Assembly (NCBI GenBank): GCA_003342895.1
Contig: PTFA01000318.1
Coordinates: 791,495 to 855,494 of the forward strand
Direction: 5' to 3'
Source: Casuarius casuarius
Lineage: Eukaryota > Chordata > Aves > Casuariiformes > Casuariidae
Length of the DNA: 64,000 nucleotides
Below the pieces are notes generated by a model. That model did no database searches, was not told the origin of the DNA, and was given only the letters and a program-made list of their open reading frames with translations. Position 1 is the first letter of the stretch; every line of letters starts with the position of its first letter. Below, in pieces: positions 1 to 13,027 of this stretch. Position numbers and translations under genes: made by a program.

Positions 1-1964
1 TGCAGTCCTGGTCTGCGAGCTGTTTGAGGCATTTCTGTGCTGCATTGCAGTGTGTGATAGAGACGGGGCCTAAGTCTCAGCACATCCTTCAGTGTATATG
101 TATAGCCACTTGATGACTAAACTGTGGCTGCATTATTAAACCAAAACTGTGTGTAGCATTATGTTCCTAGGTTTAGGGCTGCCTTTTCCAAAGAGTAAAG
201 AGGAGCTTGCAAACTTTTTTCTCGGCTCGAAAAAGTTCTCTTTAAATGAAGGCATGTTTTTCTACCTCAGTAGCTTTTCCTGAGAAAGAGGAGTAAGCCC
301 ACATACTCTTTGCAGGAAGAAGACTTGAATTGTTTCTTATCCTCTATATGTCCCTTCACAAGTTGGGGGTGTGATTTATCTCTCGGATTTTTAGAGCACA
401 CTGTTTTCAAAGTAATGTTGTGTGATCTGAGTAATAGTGACAGCCTCAAACCTCTTAGGTGTCCAAACCATTTGATTCACAACTGGACTTGTGAAGTGCC
501 CTGAAATGCAGGTGTATGGGTTTAGAGTAGAGTAGCTGTTTACCGTCACTTGTCAACTCTTTGAAGCAGCTTGCATATAGGAAGAAAAACTTACCTACTT
601 GAACACACAGGGGAACTCNTGCCATAAAATGACTCCAACTGGAATTTGGTCAGGAAATTGGGGGATTGATATTGTTACTCCTGAGAAATGTGTAATGGGA
701 TCTTGAGTTGACCACAGCAGGCCAGGACAGCCTTAGGCTTACATCTCTGATAATCATTCCGTCAGCTCTCGTTCCGTCTCTGAACCTTGATTCAGCGCTT
801 ACTCAGAAAGGAAGGTTTCTGCTCACTGCACTATTGTTTAGTCACTCTGAGCAGATATCGTCGCCTTCCTGCCAGAAATTATTTTTCTTGTGGTCGTAAC
901 TGAAAGCTGATGGTGACATACACTCAGTTAAGAAATCACCTCTAGACATCGCTGAAACAGGCCCCGAAATAGTAGGGCATTGCTTGGACACTCCACCCCA
1001 TCAGTGATTACTCTAATTGAGGAGAGAGACCAGTTCAAACAAATACTCCTTGGACTGTGAAGCTTTTGAGCTTTCTCTTTGTTTGCCCCACCCCTGCTCC
1101 CATGACACATCTTTGCTGGGCTCTGCACTTCTTCCGCACCCCAGGGTACATCACTCCTGGGCTCAGCTCTGCTCTATCAGTAGATAACACTGATCTAAGA
1201 TCCCAAAGAACACTTTTGACTTTTCTTTTATTCTCGTTTGAGCTTTCGTGATTAGGAATAAGCTAGTCATTTTCTGTGCTTTCAAAACAGTAACATGCTT
1301 ACTGACCTGGATGCGTATGATTTTTGTCCAGTTTTAGAAACTGAATCATCATGGAGCTGCTTGCTTTCGGATGGGGAGACCGTTTGGGGAATCTTGAGTG
1401 CTTATAAACGTAACTGAACACTCAGTTAACATTAGACCATGCAGACCAAATAAAGAGAGCAATCCCATCATTCATAGCTCAGTTGTAGCTGCAGAGCTAA
1501 GGGACNGGAATATTAGAAATGCAGTAGTCTTTTGTCCTTTGATGGGGAAAAGAAAAAAGGAATTAATCCATCATTTGAATTCAGCCTGGGAAACATACTG
1601 AGACTCTTTCAGTGCTATCATTGTGTCCTAAACCCCTGATGTTCCTGGGGATTGATGTTCTGATGGATTGCAGGTTGGATAATGCTGATGTTGTGCAGGG
1701 ATCAATCTTCCATAATCCTTCTTATACATTCTTCTCAAGAGGAAGTACTTAAAATTTGTATGTTTTTTCTCTAAAGCCATGCTGGAATGTTTAACAAGCT
1801 CATTCTGCTTAGCAATGTCTGAACTGGCTTGCAAGATATATTACAGTAATCTATGTGTTAAGTGTCTTTCTGCAGTAAATATCTGTCCATCTTGAATTGT
1901 GAAAATATTTTCAAATGATTTGACTCTTTCCAAATATAACACGGCATTTCTTTCCCTTTCACAG
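1..1964 (+). other. EPGN: Probable EPGN intron sequence upstream of exon 3
   Basis: This stretch was read for the missing EPGN exons 1-2, meaning a signal peptide and a short Ser/Thr/Asn-rich prodomain exon ending in phase 1. No segment had a suitable acceptor, donor and frame. Short open frames here (for example 1398-1601) have no family resemblance. It is best treated as intron 2, with exons 1-2 upstream of the window. Single N bases at 619 and 1506 mark assembly ambiguity. Confidence 0.6.
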
Positions 1965-2085
1965 TAGACTACACAGAGCAACCGAGGCTCTTGAAGCTTA
2001 TGCAAACCTGTCTTGAAGAACACCACAGCTATTGTATTAACGGGCTCTGTGCTTTTCACAGTGAACTGAGAAAACCCATATGCAA
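1965..2085 (+). CDS. EPGN: EPGN exon 3 (prodomain end and first part of EGF domain)
   Basis: The acceptor is a pyrimidine tract ending in cacag at 1960-1964, and the donor is gtaaag from 2086. The first two bases (TA) complete a codon begun in the preceding exon (phase 1 intron). The frame reads [20 protein letters not shown] and then the second to fourth Cys of the EGF domain. The last two bases, AA, join the G at 2839 to make Lys between the fourth and fifth Cys. An open frame on the opposite strand over this exon is a shadow. Confidence 0.93.
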
Positions 2086-3359
2086 GTAAAGAACACTGTT
2101 TATAAATACGCTTAGAGAAGTAGAAACAGTAGCGCTGTTTCTTTGCTACACGTTATTAATGTAATGTGACTACNTTTTAGCAGAGCGCAACTTTTAAGTG
2201 CCAGTGAAGTACTTGCAGGCTTAAAGTTTGGCATGTGCTTGAGTGCTGTACTGTTACTGGACTGTTAATGAGACAGTAGTGCCCTGTCAGTGTAATACCA
2301 AGGAAGGGAGACTGAAAATACACAGCTTTCTAAATAGCTGATTTGACAGCATCTTGAGTCACAATTGGCACTAGAGTTAAAGGATTAGATTTTCACAGGG
2401 TATGGGGAAAGGGGCAGGAACTTCAAAGAAAGCAGCTGCAACTCCCTTATTCTGCAACTGCTTAAATACCAAGCCTGGACCTTGGTATATACTTAGAATT
2501 TTCTAGGTCCATTTTAGGCGGCTTTGGCCACGGCNGATGTTACAGCAGCTAAGGATCAGCAGAGCACAGTGCCCTTTGTCCACACCCTCTCAGATGAGGG
2601 TATGTTTAGACTGTTTGCTGCTGTGACTGTAGTGCTTGAGCTAGCTTTAAACTAGATAGACTGGGACAACTGGTAGTCTTGGTGGAGTTAAGAGGTTCTG
2701 ACTGAGCGCTAGATTGAGCCTATCCTACTTTAGACTCGCTCTAAATTGTTTAAAACTGATCAAGTCCAGAATGTATTTCTGGAATATAAAGCAAAAGAAG
2801 TTCTGTATAATTTTGTTTGGTGTATATTTATTTTGTAGGTGCCTTGCAGGTTATAATGGAGAGAGGTGTGAACACTTAACACTCAATTCCTATGCACACA
2901 ATTCTTACGAACGCTACATTGCTGTGGGAATTGGTATAGGAATACTGACCAGTGGGATACTTGCTATCATCTACTGCTACGTAAGAAAGAGGTACGGAAG
3001 ATAGGTAACCTTTTGATTACTTTCATCTGAATTTTGGTGGAGAGGAAAGCTGTGCAGAGTTTTATCAGGGACCCGGGAGTGTTTTCTTGCCACTGTTATT
3101 CATCTGTTGTGTGATCTTAAAGCAGCTGACGCTCGGTTTCTCTGCTTTCCTGTTAGCCAAAGGGGTAAAATAATTGTGCGACTGCCCAAAACATGAGTTT
3201 CATTGAGGCTGCTTAAATGAGCTGGGCTATTAGGTTTAGTTGTGTTCAGACTACTGTGGTTCTGGATTTGTCTGATTAAAATCATGTCACATTATCCATT
3301 TTAGATGCAGAAAATTGAAATCACCTTACAAAGTATGTGTGGGTGAGACTGCATTGTGA
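1965..3359 (+). CDS. EPGN: Epigen precursor, 3' part (exons 3-5), partial at 5' end
   Basis: Epigen is a membrane-anchored EGF-family ligand of the EGF receptor; its ectodomain is shed to act on nearby epithelial cells. Three exons join in frame: 1965-2085, 2839-2991 and 3305-3359 (stop TGA 3357-3359). Joined, they encode one EGF domain with cysteine spacing 7-4-10-1-8 (it starts [14 protein letters not shown] and crosses the intron as [13 protein letters not shown]), a juxtamembrane stretch with a Leu five residues after the sixth Cys, a hydrophobic segment from about YIAVGIG to IIYCY, a basic VRKR stop-transfer motif and a 17-residue tail ending ETAL. The stalk [19 protein letters not shown] and the tail [14 protein letters not shown] are typical of epigen rather than epiregulin or amphiregulin. 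All junctions have AG/GT signals with phases 1, 2, 2. Exons 1-2 (signal peptide and prodomain) were not found upstream and probably lie before the window. Confidence 0.95.
2086..2838 (+). other. EPGN: EPGN intron 3 (phase 2)
   Basis: The intron is bounded by gtaaag and ttttgtag and splits the codon between the fourth and fifth Cys of the EGF domain, the position used by EREG and AREG in this window. Nothing further was recognised in it; it has two ambiguous bases (N). Confidence 0.9.
2839..2991 (+). CDS. EPGN: EPGN exon 4 (end of EGF domain, stalk, transmembrane segment)
   Basis: The acceptor ttttgtag ends at 2838. The frame is [20 protein letters not shown] and continues through the membrane segment to YCYVRK. 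The donor gtacgg at 2992 was chosen because it leaves two bases (AG) and so matches the phase-2 boundary after CKR in EREG. An alternative donor gtaaga at 2981 has a better consensus, but it would end the exon after YCY and put the next exon in the wrong phase. Confidence 0.93.
2992..3304 (+). other. EPGN: EPGN intron 4 (phase 2)
   Basis: A short 313-base intron bounded by gtacgg and ttttag, placed just after the basic stop-transfer residues. Read-through of the donor would add only Tyr-Gly-Arg and a stop, so an intron-retaining transcript would have a near tail-less product. Confidence 0.88.
3305..3359 (+). CDS. EPGN: EPGN exon 5 (terminal coding exon, cytoplasmic tail)
   Basis: This exon is too short to stand out as an open frame. 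The acceptor is ttttag at 3299-3304. The first base A completes AG/A (Arg), then the tail reads [17 protein letters not shown] before TGA at 3357-3359. The KLKSPY-VC-GE core is the signature of the epigen tail, which confirms the exon 4 donor choice at 2991. Confidence 0.92.
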
Positions 3360-3575
3360 AGACCTGGCATTGGGACGCTTACCAACTTGCCTGTAAACTA
3401 GAGACTTGAGAGGCCATCCCATGCCATCTAGCAGGTATCCCAGCCTCACTGGTGAAGTGAGATAAAGGGAATGGCACAGCAAGTGCATAAAGGAACTCCT
3501 GCAGAACTGATGGGCTCCATTCACTTTTGAAGAAAGATTTCCTATCTTTAATAAAGGTTGCTATATGAGCAGCTC
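3360..3575 (+). other. EPGN: EPGN 3' UTR (end approximate)
   Basis: About 200 bases run from the stop codon to just past the canonical AATAAA at 3550-3555. The exact cleavage site is inferred, and longer transcripts cannot be excluded. Confidence 0.65.
3550..3555 (+). promoter_or_regulatory. EPGN: Polyadenylation signal AATAAA of EPGN
   Basis: This is the first canonical AATAAA downstream of the EPGN stop codon (about 190 bases), with TGTGG/TGTTTG-type sequence some 60-80 bases further on. The assignment rests on position and consensus only. Confidence 0.65.
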
Positions 3576-6500
3576 GCATCAGCTGAGGATACTTCCAGCC
3601 TTCTCAACGTTCTTCTGTGGCTCATGTTTGCTGAGGGAAGGACTGATTTGTTTTAGCTGTTTTCAGTCATTTCAAGCCCTAGCAGCATGGTCTGGCCCGA
3701 TCTTCCTCCTACCCCTTCTCCTTTCCTTTATTTTTCCCTCTGGTGGAAAAGCGCAACCTGTCTCACAAGGAAATTGTTTTCTGAACATCGCATGCTGACA
3801 AAGAGCCACCTGGGTTCTTCTTTCGCAAGCTCTGCTGCATTTGTGCCTGGATCAACAGCCCTCTTCCAATGCTGCAGGTATCTCCAGTGGGCTAAGCAGA
3901 GTGTAGGCTTTCATTGCCATATGGACAAAACTGTAAAACACTTCAGACTTGGGGAAAATGTATGGTCCTCAGAGACTTACGTAAAAGTAAGAATAAAAAT
4001 TAAACAGTTTCTGGAAAGTCAGATCATGAGATCTCAGGGCATTGCAAGTTCTTTCAAATTTGACAAGCAAAGAAGTTAGACATCTTTTTCCAAATGGATA
4101 TTGAGTGTGCTCACTGACAAAGAACTTTACTCTTCCTTTACATCATATAGCAGCTCATCAGAGTCTCAAAACCTTCAGGCAAAACGTTGCCTTCCTGGAC
4201 CATGATTTCAGACTGACTCCAGTTGCTAGGGAAGCTGAAATTTTGTTATGAAACTCCAATATAGCTCTGTCCAGGAAGCAAACTCACTCTGCTCCATTCT
4301 CACAGTATATATACAACAGCACCACTGAAGTAAGAAAGAAATGACCACAGGGATTTTCTTCTACCCTGGCCTGACAGATTATTTGCTAGATACTTAGGGT
4401 TGGTGGGGGGGTGTTTTTTCGTCTTGCCTATGGAGAAACACCAAGGCAAAACATTTTTCTCCTGAGAGGAAGGAAGAGAATTGGTTCTGAAGACTGTGGC
4501 ACTGACTGTGACTTCCCACTGACATTTGGAGTATTTGCCAGTGCTGATGAGACTATCTCCAAGAGATTTTCATTTCAGCTACTGGACATTATAGACACAT
4601 ATCTGCTCTGCTTACTCATCTACAAGAAAGAAGCAGTTAGGTACCTCAGAAACCCTTGGAATTTGTATGGGTTTATGTAGGCTCCTGCGTTTAGGTGCCT
4701 TGCTGGAAAACTGAGCGAGTTTGTTATGAGAGTTCACCTTTAACCAAGGATGCATGTCGTTTGTTTAAAAACCTGTGTATTCATGAGCCTTCCACAGTAA
4801 TGGTGAAATGTGTATGAATGACTGGGGGCTTGAAAGGGGAAATGTGCATTTAGCACTTCAGTGGTCTGATATACTTGGTTTCTCACACAGGCGCATCCTC
4901 GTCAGTAGCTGAGTTGTCTCAGCTGTAGATTGATACCAGTAAATAATAACACGACACACAGTGGTTGGACTCCCTGTGCAATAGATAGGAGCCAGCAGCA
5001 AGTGCGTACGCTGAAAGGATTGTTGGTGAGGAGCCGGATGGAGACACGTGCCAGTCCTTTCCTCTATGCATTGACATGAGCATTTTGCAAGATGTACTGA
5101 ATTGGTTTCCCAGTTCTCAGCCAATTCATTTTTTTCCATCTCAAGATAAATCTTCAGATCTCTGTCTCGTTTGTTCCTTTCCATTCTCCTGAACTACTAC
5201 TTTGTACCTACTGAAAGGCAAATTCTACTCTCCCTATTTTTAGGTCAGGTTTCAGTAGTTGCCCTGGTGTATTCTGTGTTATATGTAATGTAGTGAGAGT
5301 ACAATTAGACCCTAATTAAAATGCACACACACAGCTCACCCACACTTGACAGAGACTGCACTGAAATACCTATTAGAAATGTGCATGTAGTTAGGAGAAC
5401 ACAGGTGAGAGATTTTTCTCATCCATCTCCCATATCTAGATAGACCAAAGGAGAAAAAGCCACAAAACTTCTGGCATGGGTCGGGTCTCCTTATCCGGAG
5501 AGAGTTGTCTCTTCCTACACTCACGTGGTGAGTGTTGCTTTCAATTTTGGAGGAACAGTCCTTGGGCATCAAAGAGGCTGTTTCTTGGAGGAGACACAGT
5601 AACACAACTTTTTCAGGGCTTCAAGAAGTACTTACTGATAACAAGGAGGTGCTGTGTACCAAGAGAAACACACACTGACTTTTTCTTTAAGGTTGGTTTG
5701 GGGGCCTGAAATGCAGACACCAAAATTGTGAGGTGTTTTTCCATTTTGTTTTCTGGTGCAAGGCAGCTCTGGAAAGGCTTCCTGTGAAGGTTAGCTGTGT
5801 TTTTACGTGAATTGGAGAAAAGCTAGTGAGTGAAATACCAGATGAATCCATGCCATGCAAAATGGGACTTTAACAGTACACGTGTAGAAGGAGATGAAAA
5901 TGGAAGAACGGAAGGAAGAAGAGAAAGGAAGTCTTTGCTTTATTTTTCTGTTTTCTTTTTTCAAGTGGTATTGAGGCTTTCAGAAATGCGTTCCTCACCA
6001 CCTCGGTGCTGTATGCTCTAGGTACTAAAGCAGGATGTGCGAGCAGGTTGCCATCTCCATAGACAACCGGAGCTGGTGGCACCAACACAGATGACTGCTT
6101 TCTCCATCACTTGCCAGAGTGTTTACAGGCTGTAGCCTGCAAGGGAGAAGAGTGCTGTCACTTCTGTTTTAAGGGATTTCATCAGGCCCAAGCTGCGTTT
6201 GAAGCATCACTGCATGAATGAATCACTTGGCTGTTTCGTGCAGCGACCCTGCCGAGGAAGTCTGCGCTGCCTCGGGTTGCTTTGTGGAGTCAGCTGTGCT
6301 GAGCCCTGCCTTGATAAGTGCCAGATGCTACTGGGCTAGTAGTGTGTGCTGCTGCTTACAGGGTAGAATTTCCTGCAGAACTGGCAAGTCAGAGGATCAG
6401 GATCATCTTTCCCGGCTCATTTGTCAGGCTCAGACTCCTCCTCTGGTGGCTTAACAAATGGAGTGACAACGTTGTTCTTCCCAATAGCTGCACATGCAAA

Positions 6501-9500
6501 AAAACCCTGTAATTTCTTGAGGAGACCCTGTGTGTGTGTGTGGCTCCAAGGCAGTCCTGCATCAGGCTTGTTGGGGCACTGCCTAATTAGAGCCAAGAGG
6601 GAGACACTAAGGACTGGGAGCTGTCACTCTGAGTGACAGAGCACTTGCCCTGTGTCTAATCCTGGCTGATGGAAGCCAAACTGACGTGTTTTCCTGCAGT
6701 GCGTCTCTCAAGACTATCTCTTTTTAAGCCACCCAGCCCCTGCCCCGCTTCACTGGCATCTGCCCTCAACATCCGCTTGTACTTTGTTGCTAATGCTTGA
6801 CTGCGACTTGGATACCTTCCCTGAATTTGACTTCCATTTTCTACTGAGGTGTATTGCGTGGCCTGTTGTTTCCCTGAGCTCTAAAAGGTCCTTTTAAAAT
6901 GACTGGATACAAGGCTGTGGAGAATATGGCGGTTCTTGAAAAATCCTGCTTTTAATCTTGGGTGGAGATGGATCAGTGGCCGACGTTTGGAGCACGCACA
7001 GTCCCTGTGAGCAATGAAAACTGTCTTATTGCCTGCTAGGATGTGCTGTTCATTGGCAGCGGAGCCCGTGATCTCACATGTCTGCATCAGCAGTCTGAGC
7101 TGCAGAGGCGTAGGAGCTGGCCCATCTAGTCCGATAGCCAGTCAGCGAAGGCAGACTGTGCCAGAGGCTTCTGAAGAAGGTCTAGGAGATCTGGTGGCAG
7201 GCAGGCAGGTAGGAGACAGTTTTCCCTCAGAGGTTTTCTCTAATTCTCTGTAACCAAAAACATGGTTTGCATAATAACACAGCAGGGTTTCTGATCCTTC
7301 ACACTTATTATGGCAACACAGCTGCTTCTTGTGTGTATTAAAAGAAAAACCTGATTTGTGTTAATGTGGCCTACACAAGCTAACTAGTGTATGNGCTGAG
7401 CATAAGTACTGTGTTGTGTCCAAAGAACTGTCTGTGAAAGTGCTTACTTGCCAGTGGCTCTTCATTTCCTGAAAAAGTCGTTTGACTCTGAGCAATATTT
7501 CATACATTTCTGTCATTCTTTACACCTGTTCTGTGTTCCGGTGCATGAGATACACTGCAATTGGAAAAAATCCCACAAGCAAAAGGAAGTCTAACTTTGT
7601 AAAAGAATTAATTTAGTAATTAAGTTCATAATAGCTCTGGTTACCCCTGAAACTCACAGTCTTTAATGAATTTCTCTTTAGAGCATTCCTGTGAAGCAAG
7701 GCAGTGCTTTGGGGATGATGTGCTGAGAACTAAGACGTAGAAGGATTAAGGTCACATGAATGTGAGGCGTCAGGCTATCGAATCCAGGTTTATAAAGCCT
7801 TTTTGTAGTGCTGTAGCCAATAAACAGTCCGTTTTCACCTTCTGGGTCTGTTAAGAAATGGTTAGCTAGTAGGCTCACTAGCAGTGTTTAGAGAGAGGAA
7901 AGAAGAGAATGTGCCATTGTTGACAGGATGAAAGTTGGAAGGACAAAAAAAAAAGTTTGTTTTTGAATATTAACCTCAACTCTGTATTTTGTATGACATG
8001 AAGACAGGCCTTTTTTTTTTCTTTTCAAATACTTTTGGAGCTGTTCAGAGAACGATCATGACAAAATGTAAGTACTTGAAAAATGATAGTTTGTGTGGTG
8101 CAGATAAATAGTCTGAAGATTATATACAGTTGACTCTAGCCCATTGTGGATAGAGTCTTGAACAGTCCTGTTTATTTCAGTGGCTCCTGACATGGAAGGC
8201 AACTATTTCATGGCAGTAGGAGAGCTGAGTCCAGCCCTTTGAAAAATAAGCATGAAAAATTAGGAGTGGAGTTAAAATGGAATGGCTGTTGCTTATGTAT
8301 CAAGGTGTCTCGTAGCTCAAAGACATGAGTGAGTGACTGGACATGCCTTCAGAGATACTGAAAGTGCAATCTGTGCAGCTCAGTGCTCTGTGGCTGCTCT
8401 GCATTTCAGAGCTCTGAGGGCATCTGCAGTGACATGTGAAAGATGCATCATGTCATTAGCCTTGTTCTAAAGAGGGAAACACCTGTAGAGGTCCCTATTG
8501 CACTAAAAATCTGGGGAATTACTTGGGACTCCCTCTTTGTGACACAGTTAAAGAATTGCAGCTACTGATTAAAGCTCAGTGTAAGCAGTCATTAAAAATC
8601 ATGACAGTAATAAAGTCTTGTACTGTGACTAGACTTGGGGCTGCTCCTACTCTCGCTGAATTGAATGAGAGCAAGAGCAGGCTCTGAGAAAAGCAGGTCT
8701 TAGCAAGCNGAAGGAGCTGTCATAGCACAGTTGACACCACTGGCTTGTGCAGAACAGGAAAATGTTTCTTGTGGTATTGGAGCACCTTTGGTATGTGCCG
8801 TACAGGTGCAAAGAGGGAGGCACTGCACCTTGGAGCTTACAGCTTTTTAGGCATCTCACTTGATTGCTGGAGTTGGAAGCTGGGGCACAGACTGTTTTTG
8901 ATTGAGAGAGGTTTTTTGACCCAGTTCTGTATGCCCATTGCCTGCATAGGCGGTCAAGCTCCAAAGTGAGACATTTAAGTTAGATATCTATAGTTAGAAA
9001 AGATAAATATCTGTTTTCAAGGAAACCAGATGAAACAATGCAAGAGGAAACAGAGGCACAGAAAAGGGAAGTCTCCTGATCTAAATCACACAAAGCCTGA
9101 GTTTGGTATAGACCCTGGATTTTTGGTCTACCTGTCCAAGACCTGGGTGACTGCCTCTCTTCCCATCTGTAGGCCAATATTTTGCCTTTTTGCTTATGGG
9201 AAGCATCAGTGGAGGCCAAAGGCTGGAAAGAGAACAGAGGATAACTCCTTGCTGAGGCAGGGTTGTGGATTGCTGAATTGAGTGGAAATCTTACTAGACT
9301 GAGGCCCAGTTACACAGCTGGCCAAAATCATTTGTTAGATTGGTTGAATAAGACTCTCAAAGACAATNTAGGGTAAAAACTATTTTAAATGCTCATCCTC
9401 TGACACAGAAGGATCAGAGGTATCTAAATCTTTTTGCTTCCAAGTCCAGCATTGAATCACATAAAAACTAATTTTAATGAAGACTTTGTTTTGAATTCAC

Positions 9501-12500
9501 CTGGTGAAAGTATGCAAACAGGTTTCCTGCTAATGATTCTCTATCTACATTTTTACCTATATTTTGTTATTTCCTTTAAAAAGCAAAAATATGCTCTACT
9601 TTGAAGACTTGGTATTCAAACCTCAAGGTGTGTGTCCTGATTATGACTGACCAAAATGTGGCATGATGATGTTGCCATTGGCTGATTGAATGAGTGGGGA
9701 ATTATTCCCAAAACACAAGCAGATGTGTGCAAAGTTGGTTTTTGCTTTTCCCTAACATTGTTTTATTCCAGTGGATTTGAGAGCTCTTGGAAAGCAAACA
9801 CAGAAAATATCGAAAGAAAGCATGTTGCAAGTCTGAGACAGGGTCAGACTAGGTGCTCTTCATTGCTAACTTTATGACAGTTAAACTTGCAATTACTTTC
9901 CTGGTTTGATTTTTGACTGCCTTTTCTTTGGTGCACTAAAAACACATTTTCTGCTCAGAAATGTGTTTGTCTTGGTGGGAGAAGTTTTTTCTTCTGCATT
10001 AAGGTTTTGGGGGAAGTAACTTCTTTCTTCTACATTATGGTTTTACTTTAAGGAGTGAGCCTTGGTATTAGCTGGGCAGAATTTAGCCCTTAGGACCTGA
10101 AATAGCTCCCAAGATATCAGCAAGGCTTCTTGATGGAGGTTTGACAGCTTGCTGGTAGAGAAGTATTCAGCTCTGCCTCTCACAAGCCAGGACATACAGG
10201 TGTGGGGGGCAGTGGGGATTGGGAGCAGCCTGAGGCGGCCAGTGTTGAAAGGATTTGCGTCTAGGAAAGGTACCATGTGTCTATGAGCCTGAAGTTCAGC
10301 ACACTCGCCCGCTGTGCAGGGGTTACAGATGTGAAGACCTAGAGGATAGTTGTTGCTATTGCCAATTTATCTGCCATGTCTTTCAGCTTCCCAAGGCAAG
10401 GAACCATGTTATGACGCAGGGATAGGAGCGTTAGGGCTTCATCACTGTTGCTTCGTGAAATAAAGAATAAAATAAAAATAAAAAAGGAAAAATCCCAGAA
10501 CCCTTCCCATGTCATCCACATACTCGATGCTGTGGAAAGATGCTTCTCAGTAGCTCCTTCTGAGAAATAGCACAACAACCATGACTGAGACGTGAGAAGA
10601 CAAGGTCCATGCTTTGTAAGAGCATCTGACTAACTCAGACAAAGTTAATTTGTTTGACATAATTCCTGTACGTAAGACTTAGTCTGTTTGTGTACCATTG
10701 TTAGGGCAAATGCCATGATGAACTGCATTTTATTGACTTCTGCCAGTCATTCGATAGAGACCAGCAGCAGATTTGAATATGACCACTATTCCAGGAAGCT
10801 CTCTAATAGATACTAACTCAGAGTTTAAAGGTTGCTGGGCAACAAATAGGCCTAGCAGGTAGCCATGCCAGCTTTATGTAACAGGGAGGATCCAGGCACT
10901 TCAGTGCATCCCTGCTCTGTGGGCCAGGCAGCCCAGCAGCCACCTCGCAGGTGGGGGAAGCAGGCTGAGGTGACTCAGTTGCAGGCAGGGGACGGTGTGG
11001 GGACCTTGAGTGACAGGCCAAGCCACATGGCCAGAACATGAAGTATTTGGCTGATAGTTTGTGACTTTCCCCCTCTTATCAAGGTTACTACCTCACACGT
11101 GCATGTGTGTTTATTGGAGGGATGCCATTAGAACAGAGCAACACAGGGAGGGCTCCCAAGTGGCCTTGTCTGTGTTAGTGTTTTTCGGAAACCTGTAGCG
11201 TCTAAAGCATAGGTTTGTTGTCGGCTGCTGGGGACTCTGCTTGAAAAGGATAAGAGTTTTTGCAGTGCTGGTACAGCTCTCGGTGGTCTCTGGCAGCTCA
11301 GTCTGCTTTCTGTCTCTCTAGCAATGTGAGCACTAAAGCTCGACAGGCTGGGATTTGTTGTCAGAGTAGATACAGGCAGGGGAAGGATAGGAGCTGCTGG
11401 CAAGAGAGGGAAAGCAAATGCTGCAGTTGGACTTCTGAAGGGGACATTGCCCTGTCCGGATGAGCAGGACTAACTTACGTATGAGTTGGTCCCAATCTTG
11501 GCTGCCTTCAATTAATACAACTTTACTGATGCCCGCAGTGTTGTGTTGGTCTATACTCGCTGAGGGTTTCCCTTGTACTGAATAATGCAGGTTTAGAAGA
11601 ATAGCCAGCCTGTCTTTTTACCGTTATATTTTTCTCCTAGCAAGGAAAATAATTTAGTGCATGGTTGTCACCTGACTGCCTGACAGCTGTGGCAGGGGAC
11701 CTAATTTTGTTCAACTTGGGATCAGACCTGAGTCCATGGGTAGGAGAAAAATCCTTTTATACCTGATGGCTGTAGCTGGTAGAGCAGTGGCTGTGAAAAA
11801 CTGCAAGTGGGAGTTTCCGCTAATTACTCTTGCTGCCTTATTCTCAGGGGGATGCCGAGGGGCAGAGGGCAGAACTAGCACAAATTTCAAGGTAAGCAGT
11901 GAACATGAAAACGAAGGCTGGCTGAACGTGGTGAAAGGCATTGTACTTAATGAGCCTTCCAAGTCAATAACTTCCAGCCTGATGCTGTAAAACAAGTCAA
12001 AAGAAACAGGATTGAGCATTTCAAAGCAAAATGAAGTCCAAGACCCAGAACTCTGTGTGTGGGGACAATTGACTAGTTCTCCTGAAGCCAGTAAGATGCA
12101 AAGTCATAGGAGATCCATCTCTCGTTGCAAGGGCCTCTGCGGTTCAGCTGTGTTGTGATTTCAGGATTATGATTTTAAAGNGGAACTGCTAGTTATAGCC
12201 CTTATGTGAGGGCAAATTTGTGCGGCTTGGCTTTCGTCATCCAAAACAACAGCTCTTGATTTCCCTACAGGACATGTGGACCCCTGTTAAGNGAGTGCAG
12301 ATGCCAGCAGTAGAGCAGGTTTTCATAGTTATCTATTGAAGACCCCCTATCAATAGTTCATAACTANTGATGTAAAAGATATAATTGACCAAAGGTACAT
12401 CTGATTCTGCTCCAGTCGCCAAGCAGACCAGAAAGCTAACTGTGTTACAGCAGTGCTTGTAGGTCATCGTGCCCTCTCATAATTGGGTATCACACCTAAT

Positions 12501-12996
12501 TAGATAGATTGAGGCTAAAACATGCTGGTTTCTCATTTTCCAGTTAAAAGGAGTTTTATAAATCCAGTGGCCCACAAATGATTTCTGTAGTGTCTGCTGG
12601 CATTCTCAGAGCAGTCTGTATTCAGGCTCTCCGGGTTTACTGGAAGGAACCAGCATGCTAGACTCCCGAGGAGCTGAAAGACAGGAAATTCTGTTGCCCT
12701 TTCCCCTTGCCTTGTTAATACTTCTCTTGACTTTTTTGGTGGCACTTTCTTGACTTCTCATGTGCAAATATGTTTGAAAGTTCTCTTCCCTCAGGCACTT
12801 CTCAGCCGTCTCCTAAATTCCTTCTTCCATTGCTAACTACTTTTCCATCAAGATTACAGCAGCAAAAAATGTTCTGTATGGCCTGGGTGCTCCCCATGCA
12901 TGAAAAATGTTTGCCGGAGCCAAGAAACACCAGGAGTTTCTTCCCGATTGTTCCAAAGAAGAATGGGCAGTGACGCAGGCAGAGGGCATGACCTTG

Positions 12997-13027
12997 CACA
13001 CACACACACGCACACACACAAACACAC
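12997..13027. repeat. CA dinucleotide microsatellite (imperfect)
   Basis: About fifteen CA units are interrupted by one CG and one extra A. The surrounding short reverse-strand frames rich in Cys-Val are simply this repeat translated. Confidence 0.95.

Noticed and set aside
1398..1601. Possible EPGN exon 2, with N-V-T sequon-like residues
   Set aside because: There is no convincing acceptor, no donor in phase 1, and no match to the epigen prodomain; it also contains an N base.
3687..4079. 130-codon frame just downstream of EPGN
   Set aside because: It lies past the EPGN polyadenylation signal and shows no conserved motif, signal peptide or splice sites.
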